Assembly (NCBI RefSeq): GCF_003402535.2
Contig: NZ_AP025172.1
Coordinates: 992,001 to 1,056,000, forward strand
DNA: 64,000 bases
Direction of reading: 5' to 3'
From: Cupriavidus sp. P-10
Lineage (GTDB): Bacteria > Pseudomonadota > Gammaproteobacteria > Burkholderiales > Burkholderiaceae
Of the stretch, positions 9,127-18,169 are shown one piece after another (the first letter of the stretch is position 1; each line of letters opens with the position of its first letter). The position numbers and the translations under genes were made by a program. The notes beneath the pieces are model-generated. The model ran no database searches. It saw only the letters and a list, made by a program, of their open reading frames with translations, and was not told the origin of the DNA.

Positions 9127-10014
9127 ATGACAACGATTCTGGGAGTCCCGCTACAGGGGCTGTTGGGGCAACTCGTGCTCGGGCTGGTAAACGGCTCGTT
9201 CTACGCGATTCTCAGCCTCGGGCTTGCCGTGATCTTCGGCATGCTCAACATCATAAATTTTGCCCACGGCGCGATGTTCATGGTGGGCGCATTTGTCGCC
9301 TGGGCGGGCCTGGAGTATCTCGGCATCAGCTACTGGTGGTCGCTGCTGGCGGCGCCGGTGCTGGTAGGGCTGGCGGGTATCGCCATCGAGCGCGGCCTGC
9401 TGCGGTGGCTGTACAAGCTCGACCACCTGTACGGGCTGCTGCTCACCTTCGGGCTGGCGCTCATTATCGAAGGCCTGTTCCGCTTCCAATTCGGCGTCTC
9501 GGGGCAGCCGTATTCGATTCCCGACGAGGTGGCGGGCGCCTTCAACCTCGGCTTCATGATCCTGCCGAAATACCGCGCGTGGGTCATCGGCGCCTCGCTC
9601 ACAGTGTGCCTGCTGACCTGGTTCACGATCGAGAAGACCCGCCTCGGCGCCTACCTGCGCGCCGCCACCGAGAACCCAAGCATTACCCAAGCTTTCGGCA
9701 TCAACGTGCCGGTGATGGTGATGATGACCTATGCCTTCGGCGTGGGCCTGGCCGGGCTGGCCGGCGTGCTGGCAGCACCGACGGGGCAACTAAGTCCGCT
9801 GATGGGGTCGAACCTGATCATCGTCGTGTTCGCGGTGGTGGTGATCGGCGGCATGGGTTCCATCTTTGGCGCGATCGTCGCCGGGCTGGGGCTGGGCGTG
9901 GTGGAAGGACTGACCAAGGTGTTTTATCCAGAGGCGTCGGCCACGGTGGTTTTCGTGATCATGGTCATCGTGCTCATGGTTCGGCCGGCAGGCCTGTTTG
10001 GCAAGGAAAAGTGA
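9127..10014 (+). CDS. livH: LivH-type ABC transporter permease
   Basis: This is a 295-residue inner-membrane permease with about eight hydrophobic segments. It has typical LivH landmarks: LVNGSFYAILSLGLAVIFG at the start, NFAHGAMFMVG, and VIGGMGSIFGA with the GLGLGVVEG loop near the C-terminus. GGAGG lies 9 bases before its ATG. It would form the channel with LivM. Confidence 0.93.
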   Translation: MTTILGVPLQGLLGQLVLGLVNGSFYAILSLGLAVIFGMLNIINFAHGAMFMVGAFVAWAGLEYLGISYWWSLLAAPVLVGLAGIAIERGLLRWLYKLDHLYGLLLTFGLALIIEGLFRFQFGVSGQPYSIPDEVAGAFNLGFMILPKYRAWVIGASLTVCLLTWFTIEKTRLGAYLRAATENPSITQAFGINVPVMVMMTYAFGVGLAGLAGVLAAPTGQLSPLMGSNLIIVVFAVVVIGGMGSIFGAIVAGLGLGVVEGLTKVFYPEASATVVFVIMVIVLMVRPAGLFGKEK

Positions 10015-10022
10015 GGTCGCGT

Positions 10023-11057
10023 ATGAAAATGAGAAATCTTGGCTACGGTGTCCTGCTGCTGGGCGCGCTGGCGGCCCCGGCCGTGCTCTATCCGGTGATG
10101 CTGATGAAGGTGCTGTGCTTCGCCTTGTTCGCCTGCGCCTTCAACCTGCTGCTCGGCTATACCGGCCTGCTCTCGTTCGGCCATGCGGCATTCCTCGGCA
10201 CGGCGGCCTATATATCGGGCTATGGCATGAAGACCTGGGGGCTCACCCCGGAACTCGGCCTGCTGCTCGGCACAGCCGTCTCGGCTGCCGCGGGCTTTGT
10301 CGTCGGGGCGCTCGCTATTCGCCGGCAAGGCATCTACTTCGCGATGATCACGCTTGCCTTGGCACAGATGTTCTACTTCTTGTTCCTGCAGACGCCGTTC
10401 ACCGGCGGCGAGGATGGCATGCAGGCCATTCCGCGAGGCAGGCTGTTCGGCCTGTTCGACCTAGCGTCGGACCTGCGCATGTACTACTTCGTGCTGGCGA
10501 TCTTCCTGTTCACCTTCTGGCTGATCCACCGCATCATCCATTCGCCTTTCGGCCAGATCCTGAAGGCGATCCGTGAGAACGAGGCGCGCACCACCTCGCT
10601 GGGCTACGACGTCGCGCGCTACAAGCTGCTGGCCTTCGTCCTCTCGGCGGGCCTGGCTGGCCTTGCCGGGGCCACCAAGACCCTGGTCTTTCAGTTTGCC
10701 ACGCTGACCGACGCGCACTGGCACACCTCCGGCGAAGTCGTGCTGATGACGCTGTTGGGCGGCCTTGGCACTGCCTTCGGCCCGGTGGTGGGCGCGGGCA
10801 TCGTGGTTGCCATCCAGAACGCCTTGGCGGACAAGGTCGGTTCCATGATCACCGTGATCATGGGGAGCATCTTCGTCGTGTGCGTGCTGACGTTCCGCCG
10901 CGGCATCGTCGGCGAATTGAATGCGTTGTGCCAGAGCATCGTGGGCAACCGCCGCGGCCGGCCCGCACCGCGCCACGCTGCCGTGCCGGCACCAAGTTAT
11001 GAGGAAGCGCCCGCTGGAGCAGGCGTGCATGCCCGGCGCGTGGAAGGAAAGGCATGA
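10023..11057 (+). CDS. livM: LivM-type ABC transporter permease
   Basis: This 344-residue permease has ATG at 10023, eight bases after livH, with GAGG before it. LivM landmarks are NLLLGYTGLLSFGHAAFLG, IRRQGIYFAMITLALAQM, RENEARTTSLGYD and LGGLGTAFGPVVGAG. The hydrophilic C-terminal tail of about 40 residues is proline and alanine rich and is unlikely to be in the membrane. It acts with LivH. Confidence 0.92.
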   Translation: MKMRNLGYGVLLLGALAAPAVLYPVMLMKVLCFALFACAFNLLLGYTGLLSFGHAAFLGTAAYISGYGMKTWGLTPELGLLLGTAVSAAAGFVVGALAIRRQGIYFAMITLALAQMFYFLFLQTPFTGGEDGMQAIPRGRLFGLFDLASDLRMYYFVLAIFLFTFWLIHRIIHSPFGQILKAIRENEARTTSLGYDVARYKLLAFVLSAGLAGLAGATKTLVFQFATLTDAHWHTSGEVVLMTLLGGLGTAFGPVVGAGIVVAIQNALADKVGSMITVIMGSIFVVCVLTFRRGIVGELNALCQSIVGNRRGRPAPRHAAVPAPSYEEAPAGAGVHARRVEGKA

Positions 11058-11113
11058 AATCGACCGCTGAACGGAACACCCCATTTATATCCCCACAGTA
11101 GAGGAGACACAGG

Positions 11114-12334
11114 ATGAACAATCGCATCAAGCTACTTGCGCTCGCCGCGCTGCTGGCGGCCTCGACGGCGCAGGCCGAGATTACGGACGGCGTGGTCCGG
11201 ATCGGTGTGCTCAACGATCAGACCGGCGTTTATGCTGGGCTGGCCGGTCCCGGTTCCGTCTGGGCCGCGAAGAAGGCGGTCCAGGACTTTGCACCTGAAA
11301 AGCATGGTCTGAAGGTGGAGATCGTGGCCGCCGATCACCAGAATAAGCCGGACGTCGGGGCGAGCATCGCCCGCCGCTGGTTCGACGTGGACAAAGTGGA
11401 CGCTATTGTCGACGTGCCGACCTCTTCAGTCATCCTGGCGGTCAACCAGGTGGTCAAGGAGAAGAACAAGGTGATGATTGTTACCGGCGGCGGCACCTCT
11501 GACCTCACCGGCAAGGCCTGCACGCCCAATGCGATCCACTGGGCCTACGACACGTGGGCACTGGCGAATGGGACGGGTAAGGCGGTTGTCAAGGCGGGTG
11601 GCAAGAGTTGGTTCTTCGTGACTGCCGACTACGCCTTCGGTCACTCGCTCGAACGCGACACCGAGGCCGTTGTCATCAAGAACGGTGGAAGGGTCCTCGG
11701 CAAGGTCCGGCATCCTTTCCCGGGCAACGATTTCTCCTCCTACCTGCTGCAGGCTCAAGCCTCGAAGGCACAGGTGGTGGGCCTGGCCAACGCCGGGGGC
11801 GACACCATCGGCGCGGTCAAGCAGGCCGCCGAGTTCGGCGTGACCGCCGGCGGTCAGAAGCTGGCAGGCCTGCTCGTCTTCAGCAGCGACGTCCAGGCGC
11901 TCGGTCTCAAGGCTGCGCAGGGCCTGTTGCTGAGCGAGACCTGGTATTGGGATATGACCGACGAGAACCGTAAGTTTGGCAAGGAATTCGCCGCTGCCAA
12001 CAACGGTAAGTTCCCGACCATGGCGCAGGCGGGCACGTACTCGGCTGTGATCCACTACCTGAAGGCAGTGACGGCGATGAAGTCGGATGGCGACGGCGGC
12101 GCCGTGGTAGCGAAGATGAAGGCGATGCCCACCGACGACAAGCTGTTCGGCAAGGGCAGCATTCGCGAAGACGGCCGGAAGATCCACCCGCTCTATCTGT
12201 TCGAGGTGAAGAAGCCGTCGGAATCGAAGTATGCGGGCGACTTCTACAAGCTCATCGCCTCCATTCCCGCCAACGAGGCGTTCCGGCCGATGGACGAAGG
12301 TGGCTGCCCGCTGGTTGGGAAGAAGACGTCATGA
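11114..12334 (+). CDS. Branched-chain-amino-acid-type ABC substrate-binding protein
   Basis: This 406-residue periplasmic protein has a signal peptide (cleavage after AQA, residue 21). The mature start EITDGVVRIGVLNDQTGVYA is the usual opening of the Peripla_BP_6 family. GAGGAG stands about 9 bases before the start. It is the fifth gene of the transporter and fixes its specificity. Members this long beside acyl-CoA genes often bind aromatic or short carboxylates rather than leucine; that is inference. Confidence 0.92.
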   Translation: MNNRIKLLALAALLAASTAQAEITDGVVRIGVLNDQTGVYAGLAGPGSVWAAKKAVQDFAPEKHGLKVEIVAADHQNKPDVGASIARRWFDVDKVDAIVDVPTSSVILAVNQVVKEKNKVMIVTGGGTSDLTGKACTPNAIHWAYDTWALANGTGKAVVKAGGKSWFFVTADYAFGHSLERDTEAVVIKNGGRVLGKVRHPFPGNDFSSYLLQAQASKAQVVGLANAGGDTIGAVKQAAEFGVTAGGQKLAGLLVFSSDVQALGLKAAQGLLLSETWYWDMTDENRKFGKEFAAANNGKFPTMAQAGTYSAVIHYLKAVTAMKSDGDGGAVVAKMKAMPTDDKLFGKGSIREDGRKIHPLYLFEVKKPSESKYAGDFYKLIASIPANEAFRPMDEGGCPLVGKKTS

Positions 12335-12762
12335 AGATCACCTGACGCATGCTGATCGGGCAGGAGGGGCAGCGGCACCACCCGCGCGTTCAACGCCTTT
12401 TCTCCGGCGGCTTGCCGCGGACATCGAACCCGCGTTGGGTCGGCGCCGCCCGACGACACCGACCTGGCCTGCCGCCTCGCTGTTAGCTAGCGGATTTGCG
12501 AGGTATCGCGAGCGATGCCCGAGGCGAGCGCCATCTTCCTGGAGGCCATTGATCTCGGCATCGAAGGGCTGGGCGGCACCCTCACCGAGCGCCATGGACG
12601 AGACCGCCCTGTTATCAGAGCTTGCTCTCACGCCTGTTGCGGGCCGCTCTGGCCGACGGCAACTCGCTGGCGCTCGACCGCTGCTGCCTATTGCCGGGCG
12701 CGACTGAACGTCCGCGCCATTCTCCGGCCCTCGCCAACGTTACAGCGAGGCCCGGGGAACCT
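12335..12762. other. Gene-free stretch between transporter and LysR gene
   Basis: Short open frames exist in several phases, but none shows a recognisable domain or a convincing start. It may hold a decayed gene; nothing can be named. Confidence 0.4.
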
Positions 12763-13641
12763 TCACAGCACGCTTTTCGCCGTCTCGATGAAAGCCGTCA
12801 TCAGCGGCGTTGGGGTACGCTGGCTATAGCCGAGCATGATCTCGACTGTTGGTTGCCGGCCTTTGATCGGCTTGTAGACGACGTGGTCGAACTTCATCTG
12901 CCGGACCGATGCCGGTACGAAGCCAATGCCCGCACCGGAGCTGACCAACCCGACCAGCGTGTAGACCTGCCCCACTTCAGACACGACCTTCGGCACGAAA
13001 CCCGCCGACGCGCACATGCGCATGTTCATGGCGTGGAAGTCCGGCGCCGCCTCGGGCATGTACATGATGAAGGGCTCCTGCGCGCAATCCTTCAGCGAGA
13101 TCGACTCCGCGTTCGCGAATGGGTGCCTTGCCGGCACGGCCAGCACGAACGGCTCTTCGAGGATGGTTTCCCACGTCACGTCCTCGAGGTCGGGCACGGG
13201 CCGCATGAAGGAGATATCCGCGTCACCCCGCCGCAGCGCTTCTGCCTGCTCTACGACCGGAAACCAGCGCAGCAGGATTTCCACGGAGGGAAAACGCTCC
13301 CGATAGGCGCGCAGGATGGGCGGCAGTAGCGTATAGGACGTGTGCTCGAAGAAGCCGATCGTCAGCCGGCCAGTCTCACCGCGATGCGCGCGCTGCGTCT
13401 GGATGACCGCACTCTCGGTAGCGCGCAGGATCTGCCGCGCCTGCTCCAGGAAAATCCGCCCCGCCTCGGTCAGCTCCACGTGCCGACGCGAGCGGTTCAG
13501 CAGTGTCACATCCATCTCCTCCTCGAGTTGGCGGATCTGCAGGCTCAGCGGCGGCTGGGCGATGTGCAGGCGCTCTGCCGCCCGCGTGAAGTTGAGTTCC
13601 TCGGCGACGGCGATGAAGTACCGGAGGTGGCGAAGGTCCAT
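12763..13641 (-). CDS. LysR-family transcriptional regulator
   Basis: This 292-residue protein begins MDLRHLRYFIAVAEELNFTR, the classical LysR winged helix (residues 1-60, with RLHIAQPPLSLQIRQLEEE). A substrate-binding domain follows (GRLTIGFFEH, ADISFMRPVP). GGAG lies about 10 bases upstream of ATG 13641. It is divergent from the operon at 13806 and downstream of the liv genes. The shared ATATATTGGAC elements suggest it controls both, with the inducer being the imported compound or its CoA ester. Confidence 0.93.
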   Translation of the reverse strand: MDLRHLRYFIAVAEELNFTRAAERLHIAQPPLSLQIRQLEEEMDVTLLNRSRRHVELTEAGRIFLEQARQILRATESAVIQTQRAHRGETGRLTIGFFEHTSYTLLPPILRAYRERFPSVEILLRWFPVVEQAEALRRGDADISFMRPVPDLEDVTWETILEEPFVLAVPARHPFANAESISLKDCAQEPFIMYMPEAAPDFHAMNMRMCASAGFVPKVVSEVGQVYTLVGLVSSGAGIGFVPASVRQMKFDHVVYKPIKGRQPTVEIMLGYSQRTPTPLMTAFIETAKSVL

Positions 13642-13805
13642 CGTTATATCTCCGGGGTATAAAAGAGCTATCAATTATATATTGGACACTAGTTTGCGCA
13701 ATCCCTACGATTCCATGCATACCCCGCCCGCCGCGCTCCACCCCTGTCGGTCCGCAAGGCTGGCACCGAGCCCGGACAAGCCAATGTACGCATGGAGACA
13801 AACAT
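13642..13805. promoter_or_regulatory. Divergent promoter region with shared ATATATTGGAC element
   Basis: The 164-base gap between lysR and the catabolic operon carries TCAATTATATATTGGA (13671-13686), an imperfect palindrome that shares ATATATTGGAC with the site before livG. CTAG follows both sites. This fits a LysR recognition box at a divergent promoter. Confidence 0.5.
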
Positions 13806-14927
13806 ATGGATTCCAGACTGATCGAAGATGCGCTAGATCGCATTCTGCAACGCATCGATGCAACGATCGCGCAGGACGAGGCGGGCTTTCCGCACTATGG
13901 CAATCCGGCCGACGGCACCTGGACACGCTCCCCGGCCGGCGACTGGACTGGCGGCTTCTGGGTCGGGATGCTGTGGCTGGCTGCCTTGCGCACTGGCGAG
14001 CAGAAGTACCGCGACAGCGCCCGCATGTGGTCCGCACGGCTGGCGCCGCGGGTGGTGTCGAAGTCGGTGTTTAAAGGATTCCTCTTCTGGTACGGCGCGC
14101 AACTCGGCGGCTCGCTGCTGGCCGATCCCCAGGCCGCGGGGCTCGCCCTCGACGGCACGCGTGGCCTCGCGGAAATGTACAGCGAAGCAGCCCGCCTTAT
14201 CCCGCTCGGCACCGAGGCCGAGGAGGCCTCCCGCGTGGGGACGAGCGAGGCCAACATCGATGCGATTCCGGGCACCGTGGCGCTGCTGTTGCGGCACCAC
14301 GCCGCCCTCGGCACGGGAGAGATCGGCCGCCAGCACCTGCGCCAGCACATTGCCCTGTGCGTGCGGGAGGATGGCTCGGTTTGCCAGTCCGCCACATTCA
14401 ACGCCGCCGATGGGTCGCTCGTGAAGCGCTACACGCACAAGGGCATACATGACAGCAGCACCTGGGCCCGCGCCCAGGCGTGGGGCATGCTCGGGCTCGC
14501 GCAGGCGCTGTCGTGCGGCGAGCAGGCGTTCAAATCCGACGCGATCCGCGTGGCGGATTGGTGGGTCGCGCACGTGCCCGCCGACCACGTGGCCTTCTGG
14601 GATTTCGACGATCCCGCCATCCCGCACACTAACCGCGACACCTCGGCCACCGCCATCGCCGCCGCCAGCCTGCTCAAACTGGCCGCGCTTGCCCCGGAGC
14701 GCGCGGCGGTCTACCGCCAGGCCGCCGTCGACAGCATCGAGCAACTCGTGACCCGCTTCCTGACCCCGGTCGGCCCAGGCGATGTACGGCAGCCTGGCAT
14801 CCTTACCGGCGGCTGCTTCAACAAGCGCAATAACGTCGCCATAGACAACGAACTGGTTTGGGGCGACTACTTTCTCCTCGAATCCCTGCTCATCCTCGCG
14901 AGCAGGATCGACGCCACCCAGGTCTGA
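13806..14927 (+). CDS. Glycoside hydrolase family 88-like protein
   Basis: This 373-residue protein resembles unsaturated glucuronyl hydrolases (six-hairpin barrel). It shows GDWTGGFWVGMLWLA near residue 45, NIDAIPG, YTHKGIHDSSTWARAQAWG, WDFDDP, DTSATAIAA and WGDYFLLESLL. Characterised enzymes carry an aspartate in an H-D-x-G-F-type segment; here the matching position appears to read VFKGFLF, so one catalytic acid may be missing (from memory, unaligned). It is the first gene of an acyl-CoA operon, an odd place for a glycosidase. Either it hydrolyses an unsaturated uronoside or it has another role. Confidence 0.75.
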   Translation: MDSRLIEDALDRILQRIDATIAQDEAGFPHYGNPADGTWTRSPAGDWTGGFWVGMLWLAALRTGEQKYRDSARMWSARLAPRVVSKSVFKGFLFWYGAQLGGSLLADPQAAGLALDGTRGLAEMYSEAARLIPLGTEAEEASRVGTSEANIDAIPGTVALLLRHHAALGTGEIGRQHLRQHIALCVREDGSVCQSATFNAADGSLVKRYTHKGIHDSSTWARAQAWGMLGLAQALSCGEQAFKSDAIRVADWWVAHVPADHVAFWDFDDPAIPHTNRDTSATAIAAASLLKLAALAPERAAVYRQAAVDSIEQLVTRFLTPVGPGDVRQPGILTGGCFNKRNNVAIDNELVWGDYFLLESLLILASRIDATQV

Positions 14928-14954
14928 ACCCCAACCCACTTCCGGAGAACCCAA

Positions 14955-15395
14955 ATGTCCGACATCAAGATCCCGCACGAAGGCAACGTATCCACCCTTA
15001 TTGGCACGCACACCAGCTACACCCGCACCCTCGGCGAGTACGACATCTATGCCTTCGCCGGCATCAGCGGTGACAACCACCCCAACCACATGGACGACGA
15101 GTACTGCAAGCGCATGGGCTTCGGCGGCCGCATCGCGCAGGGCGCCATGATGGTCGGTTTCATCGCCGGCGCCGTGACCAAGTATCTCGACATGATCCAG
15201 CGCCCGGCGGTCTCCTACGGCTACGACAACGTCCGCTTCACCAAGCCCGTGCGCATCGGCGACACCCTCACCGTGAACTACCGTATCGCCCGCGCCGACG
15301 ACGAGAAGAAGCGTCTGTGGGCCGAGGCGACGCTACTCAACCAGCGGGGCGAGACGGTCTGCGTCGGCACCCACATCATCCATTTCCAGGCCTGA
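14955..15395 (+). CDS. MaoC-like hot-dog dehydratase/hydratase
   Basis: This 146-residue protein has the hydratase-2 motif with catalytic Asp and His: YAFAGISGDNHPNHMDDEY followed by GFGGRIAQGAM. It would hydrate or dehydrate an enoyl/3-hydroxyacyl-CoA. A good GGAG lies upstream. It sits between the GH88-like gene and the CoA transferase in one transcript, consistent with stepwise oxidation of a CoA-activated compound. Confidence 0.9.
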   Translation: MSDIKIPHEGNVSTLIGTHTSYTRTLGEYDIYAFAGISGDNHPNHMDDEYCKRMGFGGRIAQGAMMVGFIAGAVTKYLDMIQRPAVSYGYDNVRFTKPVRIGDTLTVNYRIARADDEKKRLWAEATLLNQRGETVCVGTHIIHFQA

Positions 15396-15432
15396 GCCCG
15401 GGCGGCGAGCGGCGAGAAAGGTGAGAGATCGC

Positions 15433-17001
15433 ATGAGCAAGATCTGCACTGCGGCGCAGGCCGTTTTGGACATCCGGCCCGGCCAGAGCGTGGGCGGCGT
15501 CGGCGTGATCGGCTGGTTGACGCCGGACGCGTTGTTCCAGGCGCTGGCGCAACGCTTCCACGAGACAGGATCGCCCCGTGACCTGACGTTCTTCTTCCCG
15601 GTCAGTGTCGGCGACGGCATGGGCATCCGCGGCATGGATCACGTGGCCGTCGAAGGGCTGATGAAGCGGATCGTGTCGGGCAACTTTACCAATGCCGTGA
15701 ATCCGGCCACCGGCAAGCGCCCGGAGTTCATGCGCCTGATCCGCGAGAACCGGGTGGAAGCCTACTGCTGGCCGATCGGCGCCACCATGCACTGGCTGCG
15801 CGAAGTCGCCCGGCGCAGCCCAGGCTACCTGACCCGCATCGGCCTCGGCTCCTACATCGATCCGCGCCAGCAGGGTGGCAAGTACACAGCGCGCGCCACC
15901 GACGACCTGGTGCGGATGCAGGAGCTGGACGGCAAGGAATACCTGTTCTATCCGAGCTGGCCGCTCGACGTGGCGTTCCTGCGCGCCACCAGCGCCGACG
16001 AGCACGGCAACCTGAGCTTCGAGGAGGAGCCAATCACGTCGTGCGCGCTGGCCATGGCGCTGGCGGTGAAGGCCTCAGGCGGCACCGTGATCGCACAGGT
16101 GCGCAAGCTGGTGCCGCGCCACGCCCGGCCGGCGCACGCGGTGCGGATTCCCGGCGCGCTGGTGGATCGCGTCGTCGTGGAACCCGACGCCATGATGACC
16201 ACCGACGTCCGGTACGACGATGCCTATCTCGGCGGCCAGCTTTTCGATGGCCGCCCCTCGGACCGCCTGCCGCCCGGCGCCGACAAGGTGATCGCCCGGC
16301 GGGCAGCCCGGGAGGTCAGGCCCGGCGAGGTCAGCATCTTTGGTTTCGGCGCTTCGTCCGACGTGCCCACGGTGATGATGGAAGACGGCCTGTTCGCCGA
16401 CGGCGGCTTGCATCGCTACAGCTTTACCACCGAGCACGGCCCCTTCGGCGGCGTCGTGATGAGCGGCTGGCAATTCTCCGCCAACAAGTATCCGGAGGCC
16501 TTGATCGACGGCCCCTCGCAGTTCGACTTCATCGACGGCGGCAACTGCCCGATGGCGGCGCTGGCTTTTGCCCAGTTCGACCGAGCCGGAAACATCAACG
16601 TCAGCCGCTTTGGCGCGGCCAATCCGGGGCCGGGCGGCTTCATCGACATCGCCTACAACGCGCGCAAGCTGCTGTTCACCGGCACCTTCACCACGGGCGG
16701 CCTCGCCGCCGACGCTACCGACGGCTTCCTCTCGGTCGGGCGTGAGGGGAGCGTGCGCAAGTTCGTCGAGCGCGTGGACGAGATCACCTATCCGCTCGGG
16801 CGCAACGTGGCCGAGCGCGGCCAGGAGGCCAAGGTCATCACCGAGCGCGCAGTCTTCTCGGTGGCGCCAGACGGACTGGTGCTGGAGGAGGTTGCGCCCG
16901 GCATCGACGTTAGGTCGCAGGTGCTGGACCTGATGGCCTTCCCGCCGGTGCGCGTGGCGGAGCCGCTTCCGTGCATGGACCCGACGCTGTTCCGCGCCTG
17001 A
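15433..17001 (+). CDS. CoA transferase, propionate CoA-transferase type
   Basis: The protein has 522 residues, with ATG at 15433 after AAGGTGAG; a GTG at 15421 is the alternative. Two CoA-transferase halves are fused, the length of Pct-like enzymes. The C-terminal half contains FTTEHGPFGGVV, which carries the glutamate expected to form the CoA thioester. It would move CoA between short-chain acids, possibly activating the imported substrate. An AMP-forming synthetase in the same operon offers a second activation route. Confidence 0.87.
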   Translation: MSKICTAAQAVLDIRPGQSVGGVGVIGWLTPDALFQALAQRFHETGSPRDLTFFFPVSVGDGMGIRGMDHVAVEGLMKRIVSGNFTNAVNPATGKRPEFMRLIRENRVEAYCWPIGATMHWLREVARRSPGYLTRIGLGSYIDPRQQGGKYTARATDDLVRMQELDGKEYLFYPSWPLDVAFLRATSADEHGNLSFEEEPITSCALAMALAVKASGGTVIAQVRKLVPRHARPAHAVRIPGALVDRVVVEPDAMMTTDVRYDDAYLGGQLFDGRPSDRLPPGADKVIARRAAREVRPGEVSIFGFGASSDVPTVMMEDGLFADGGLHRYSFTTEHGPFGGVVMSGWQFSANKYPEALIDGPSQFDFIDGGNCPMAALAFAQFDRAGNINVSRFGAANPGPGGFIDIAYNARKLLFTGTFTTGGLAADATDGFLSVGREGSVRKFVERVDEITYPLGRNVAERGQEAKVITERAVFSVAPDGLVLEEVAPGIDVRSQVLDLMAFPPVRVAEPLPCMDPTLFRA

Positions 17002-17027
17002 CGCATCGACATATCTATGAGGAAAAC

Positions 17028-18158
17028 ATGGCTGTCATCAACTACCTGACTACCGTCCACATCGACTTCGGCGCCATCCGGATGCTGGGGGCCGAGCTGC
17101 AGCGCCTGGGCATCCAGCGACCGCTGATCGTTACCGACCGCGGCATCCGCGCCGCCGGTATCGCCGACAAGGTGCTCGACGCCTTGGGCCCGGATTGCAC
17201 TCCCACCGTCTTCGAGGACACCCCACCCAACCCGACGGAAGCCGCCGTGTCCGCGGCGACCGGCCTTTATCTCGGCAACGGCTGCGACGGCATCGTGGCC
17301 GTGGGCGGCGGGTCGCCCATCGACCTGGGCAAGGCCACTGCGCTGCTGGCGACTCACCCGGCACCGCTGCAGACCTACGCGGCCGTGGAGGGTGGCGCGA
17401 GCCGGATCACCAGCCGAGTCGCCCCGCTTGTGGCCATCCCGACAACTGCGGGTACCGGCAGCGAAGTGGGTCGGGGCGCGGTCATTGTCATGGAGTCCGG
17501 CCGCAAGCTCGGCCTGCTTAGTCCGTTCCTGCTGCCGAAGCTCGCCATCTGCGACCCCGAACTGACGCTGGGCCTGCCGCCGGCCCTGACCGCCGCGACC
17601 GGCATGGACGCTATCGCCCACTGCATCGAGACCTTCCTCGCGCCTGCCATCAACCCGCCCGCCGAAGCGATCGCCCTGGACGGCCTGCGCCGCGGCATAG
17701 CCAATATCAGCAAGGCTACCGCCGACGGCTGCGACCGCGACGCGCGCTGGAACATGATGATGGCCGCCATGGAAGGCGCGCTGGCCTTCCAGAAGGGGCT
17801 GGGCGCGGTGCATGCTCTGTCGCACCCGCTGGGCGCGGTGCCAGGCGTCTCGTTGCACCACGGCACGCTGAACGCCGTGCTGCTGCCGGCCGTGCTGCGC
17901 TTTAACAAGCCGGCGACCCAAGCCAAGCAGGCCGCACTGGTGCAGGCCATGGGCCTGCCCGCCGGCGGGGACCCGGCTCAGGCCATCAGCGCACTCAACG
18001 CCCGTCTCGGCTTGCCGGCTGGTCTCGGCGCCATGGGCGTGCCGCGTGACGTGTTGAAGGACATCGCGGTCGCCGCCACGAAGGACCACTGCCACGCCAC
18101 CAATCCCCGCACTGCCACGGTCGACGACTACTTGGCGATGCTGCAGGAATCGTATTGA
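17028..18158 (+). CDS. Iron-containing alcohol dehydrogenase
   Basis: This 376-residue NAD(P)-dependent, metal-dependent dehydrogenase has AVGGGSPIDLGKA (cofactor phosphates), TAGTGSEVGRGAV, and the metal ligands in ATGMDAIAHCIE (Asp, His) and HALSHPLGAVPG...HH (His, His). TGAGGAA lies before ATG 17028. It probably oxidises an alcohol intermediate. It ends 11 bases before the acyl-CoA dehydrogenase gene. Confidence 0.92.
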   Translation: MAVINYLTTVHIDFGAIRMLGAELQRLGIQRPLIVTDRGIRAAGIADKVLDALGPDCTPTVFEDTPPNPTEAAVSAATGLYLGNGCDGIVAVGGGSPIDLGKATALLATHPAPLQTYAAVEGGASRITSRVAPLVAIPTTAGTGSEVGRGAVIVMESGRKLGLLSPFLLPKLAICDPELTLGLPPALTAATGMDAIAHCIETFLAPAINPPAEAIALDGLRRGIANISKATADGCDRDARWNMMMAAMEGALAFQKGLGAVHALSHPLGAVPGVSLHHGTLNAVLLPAVLRFNKPATQAKQAALVQAMGLPAGGDPAQAISALNARLGLPAGLGAMGVPRDVLKDIAVAATKDHCHATNPRTATVDDYLAMLQESY

Positions 18159-18169
18159 GGAGAAAGACG

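Noticed and set aside
9336..10022. Upstream extension of livM overlapping livH
   Set aside because: The extra residues are Arg/Ala-rich shadow translation of livH; the membrane protein begins at the ATG with a ribosome site at 10023.
12335..12762. Small genes between the transporter and lysR
   Set aside because: Competing short frames on both strands with no domain, no convincing ribosome site and no consistent composition.
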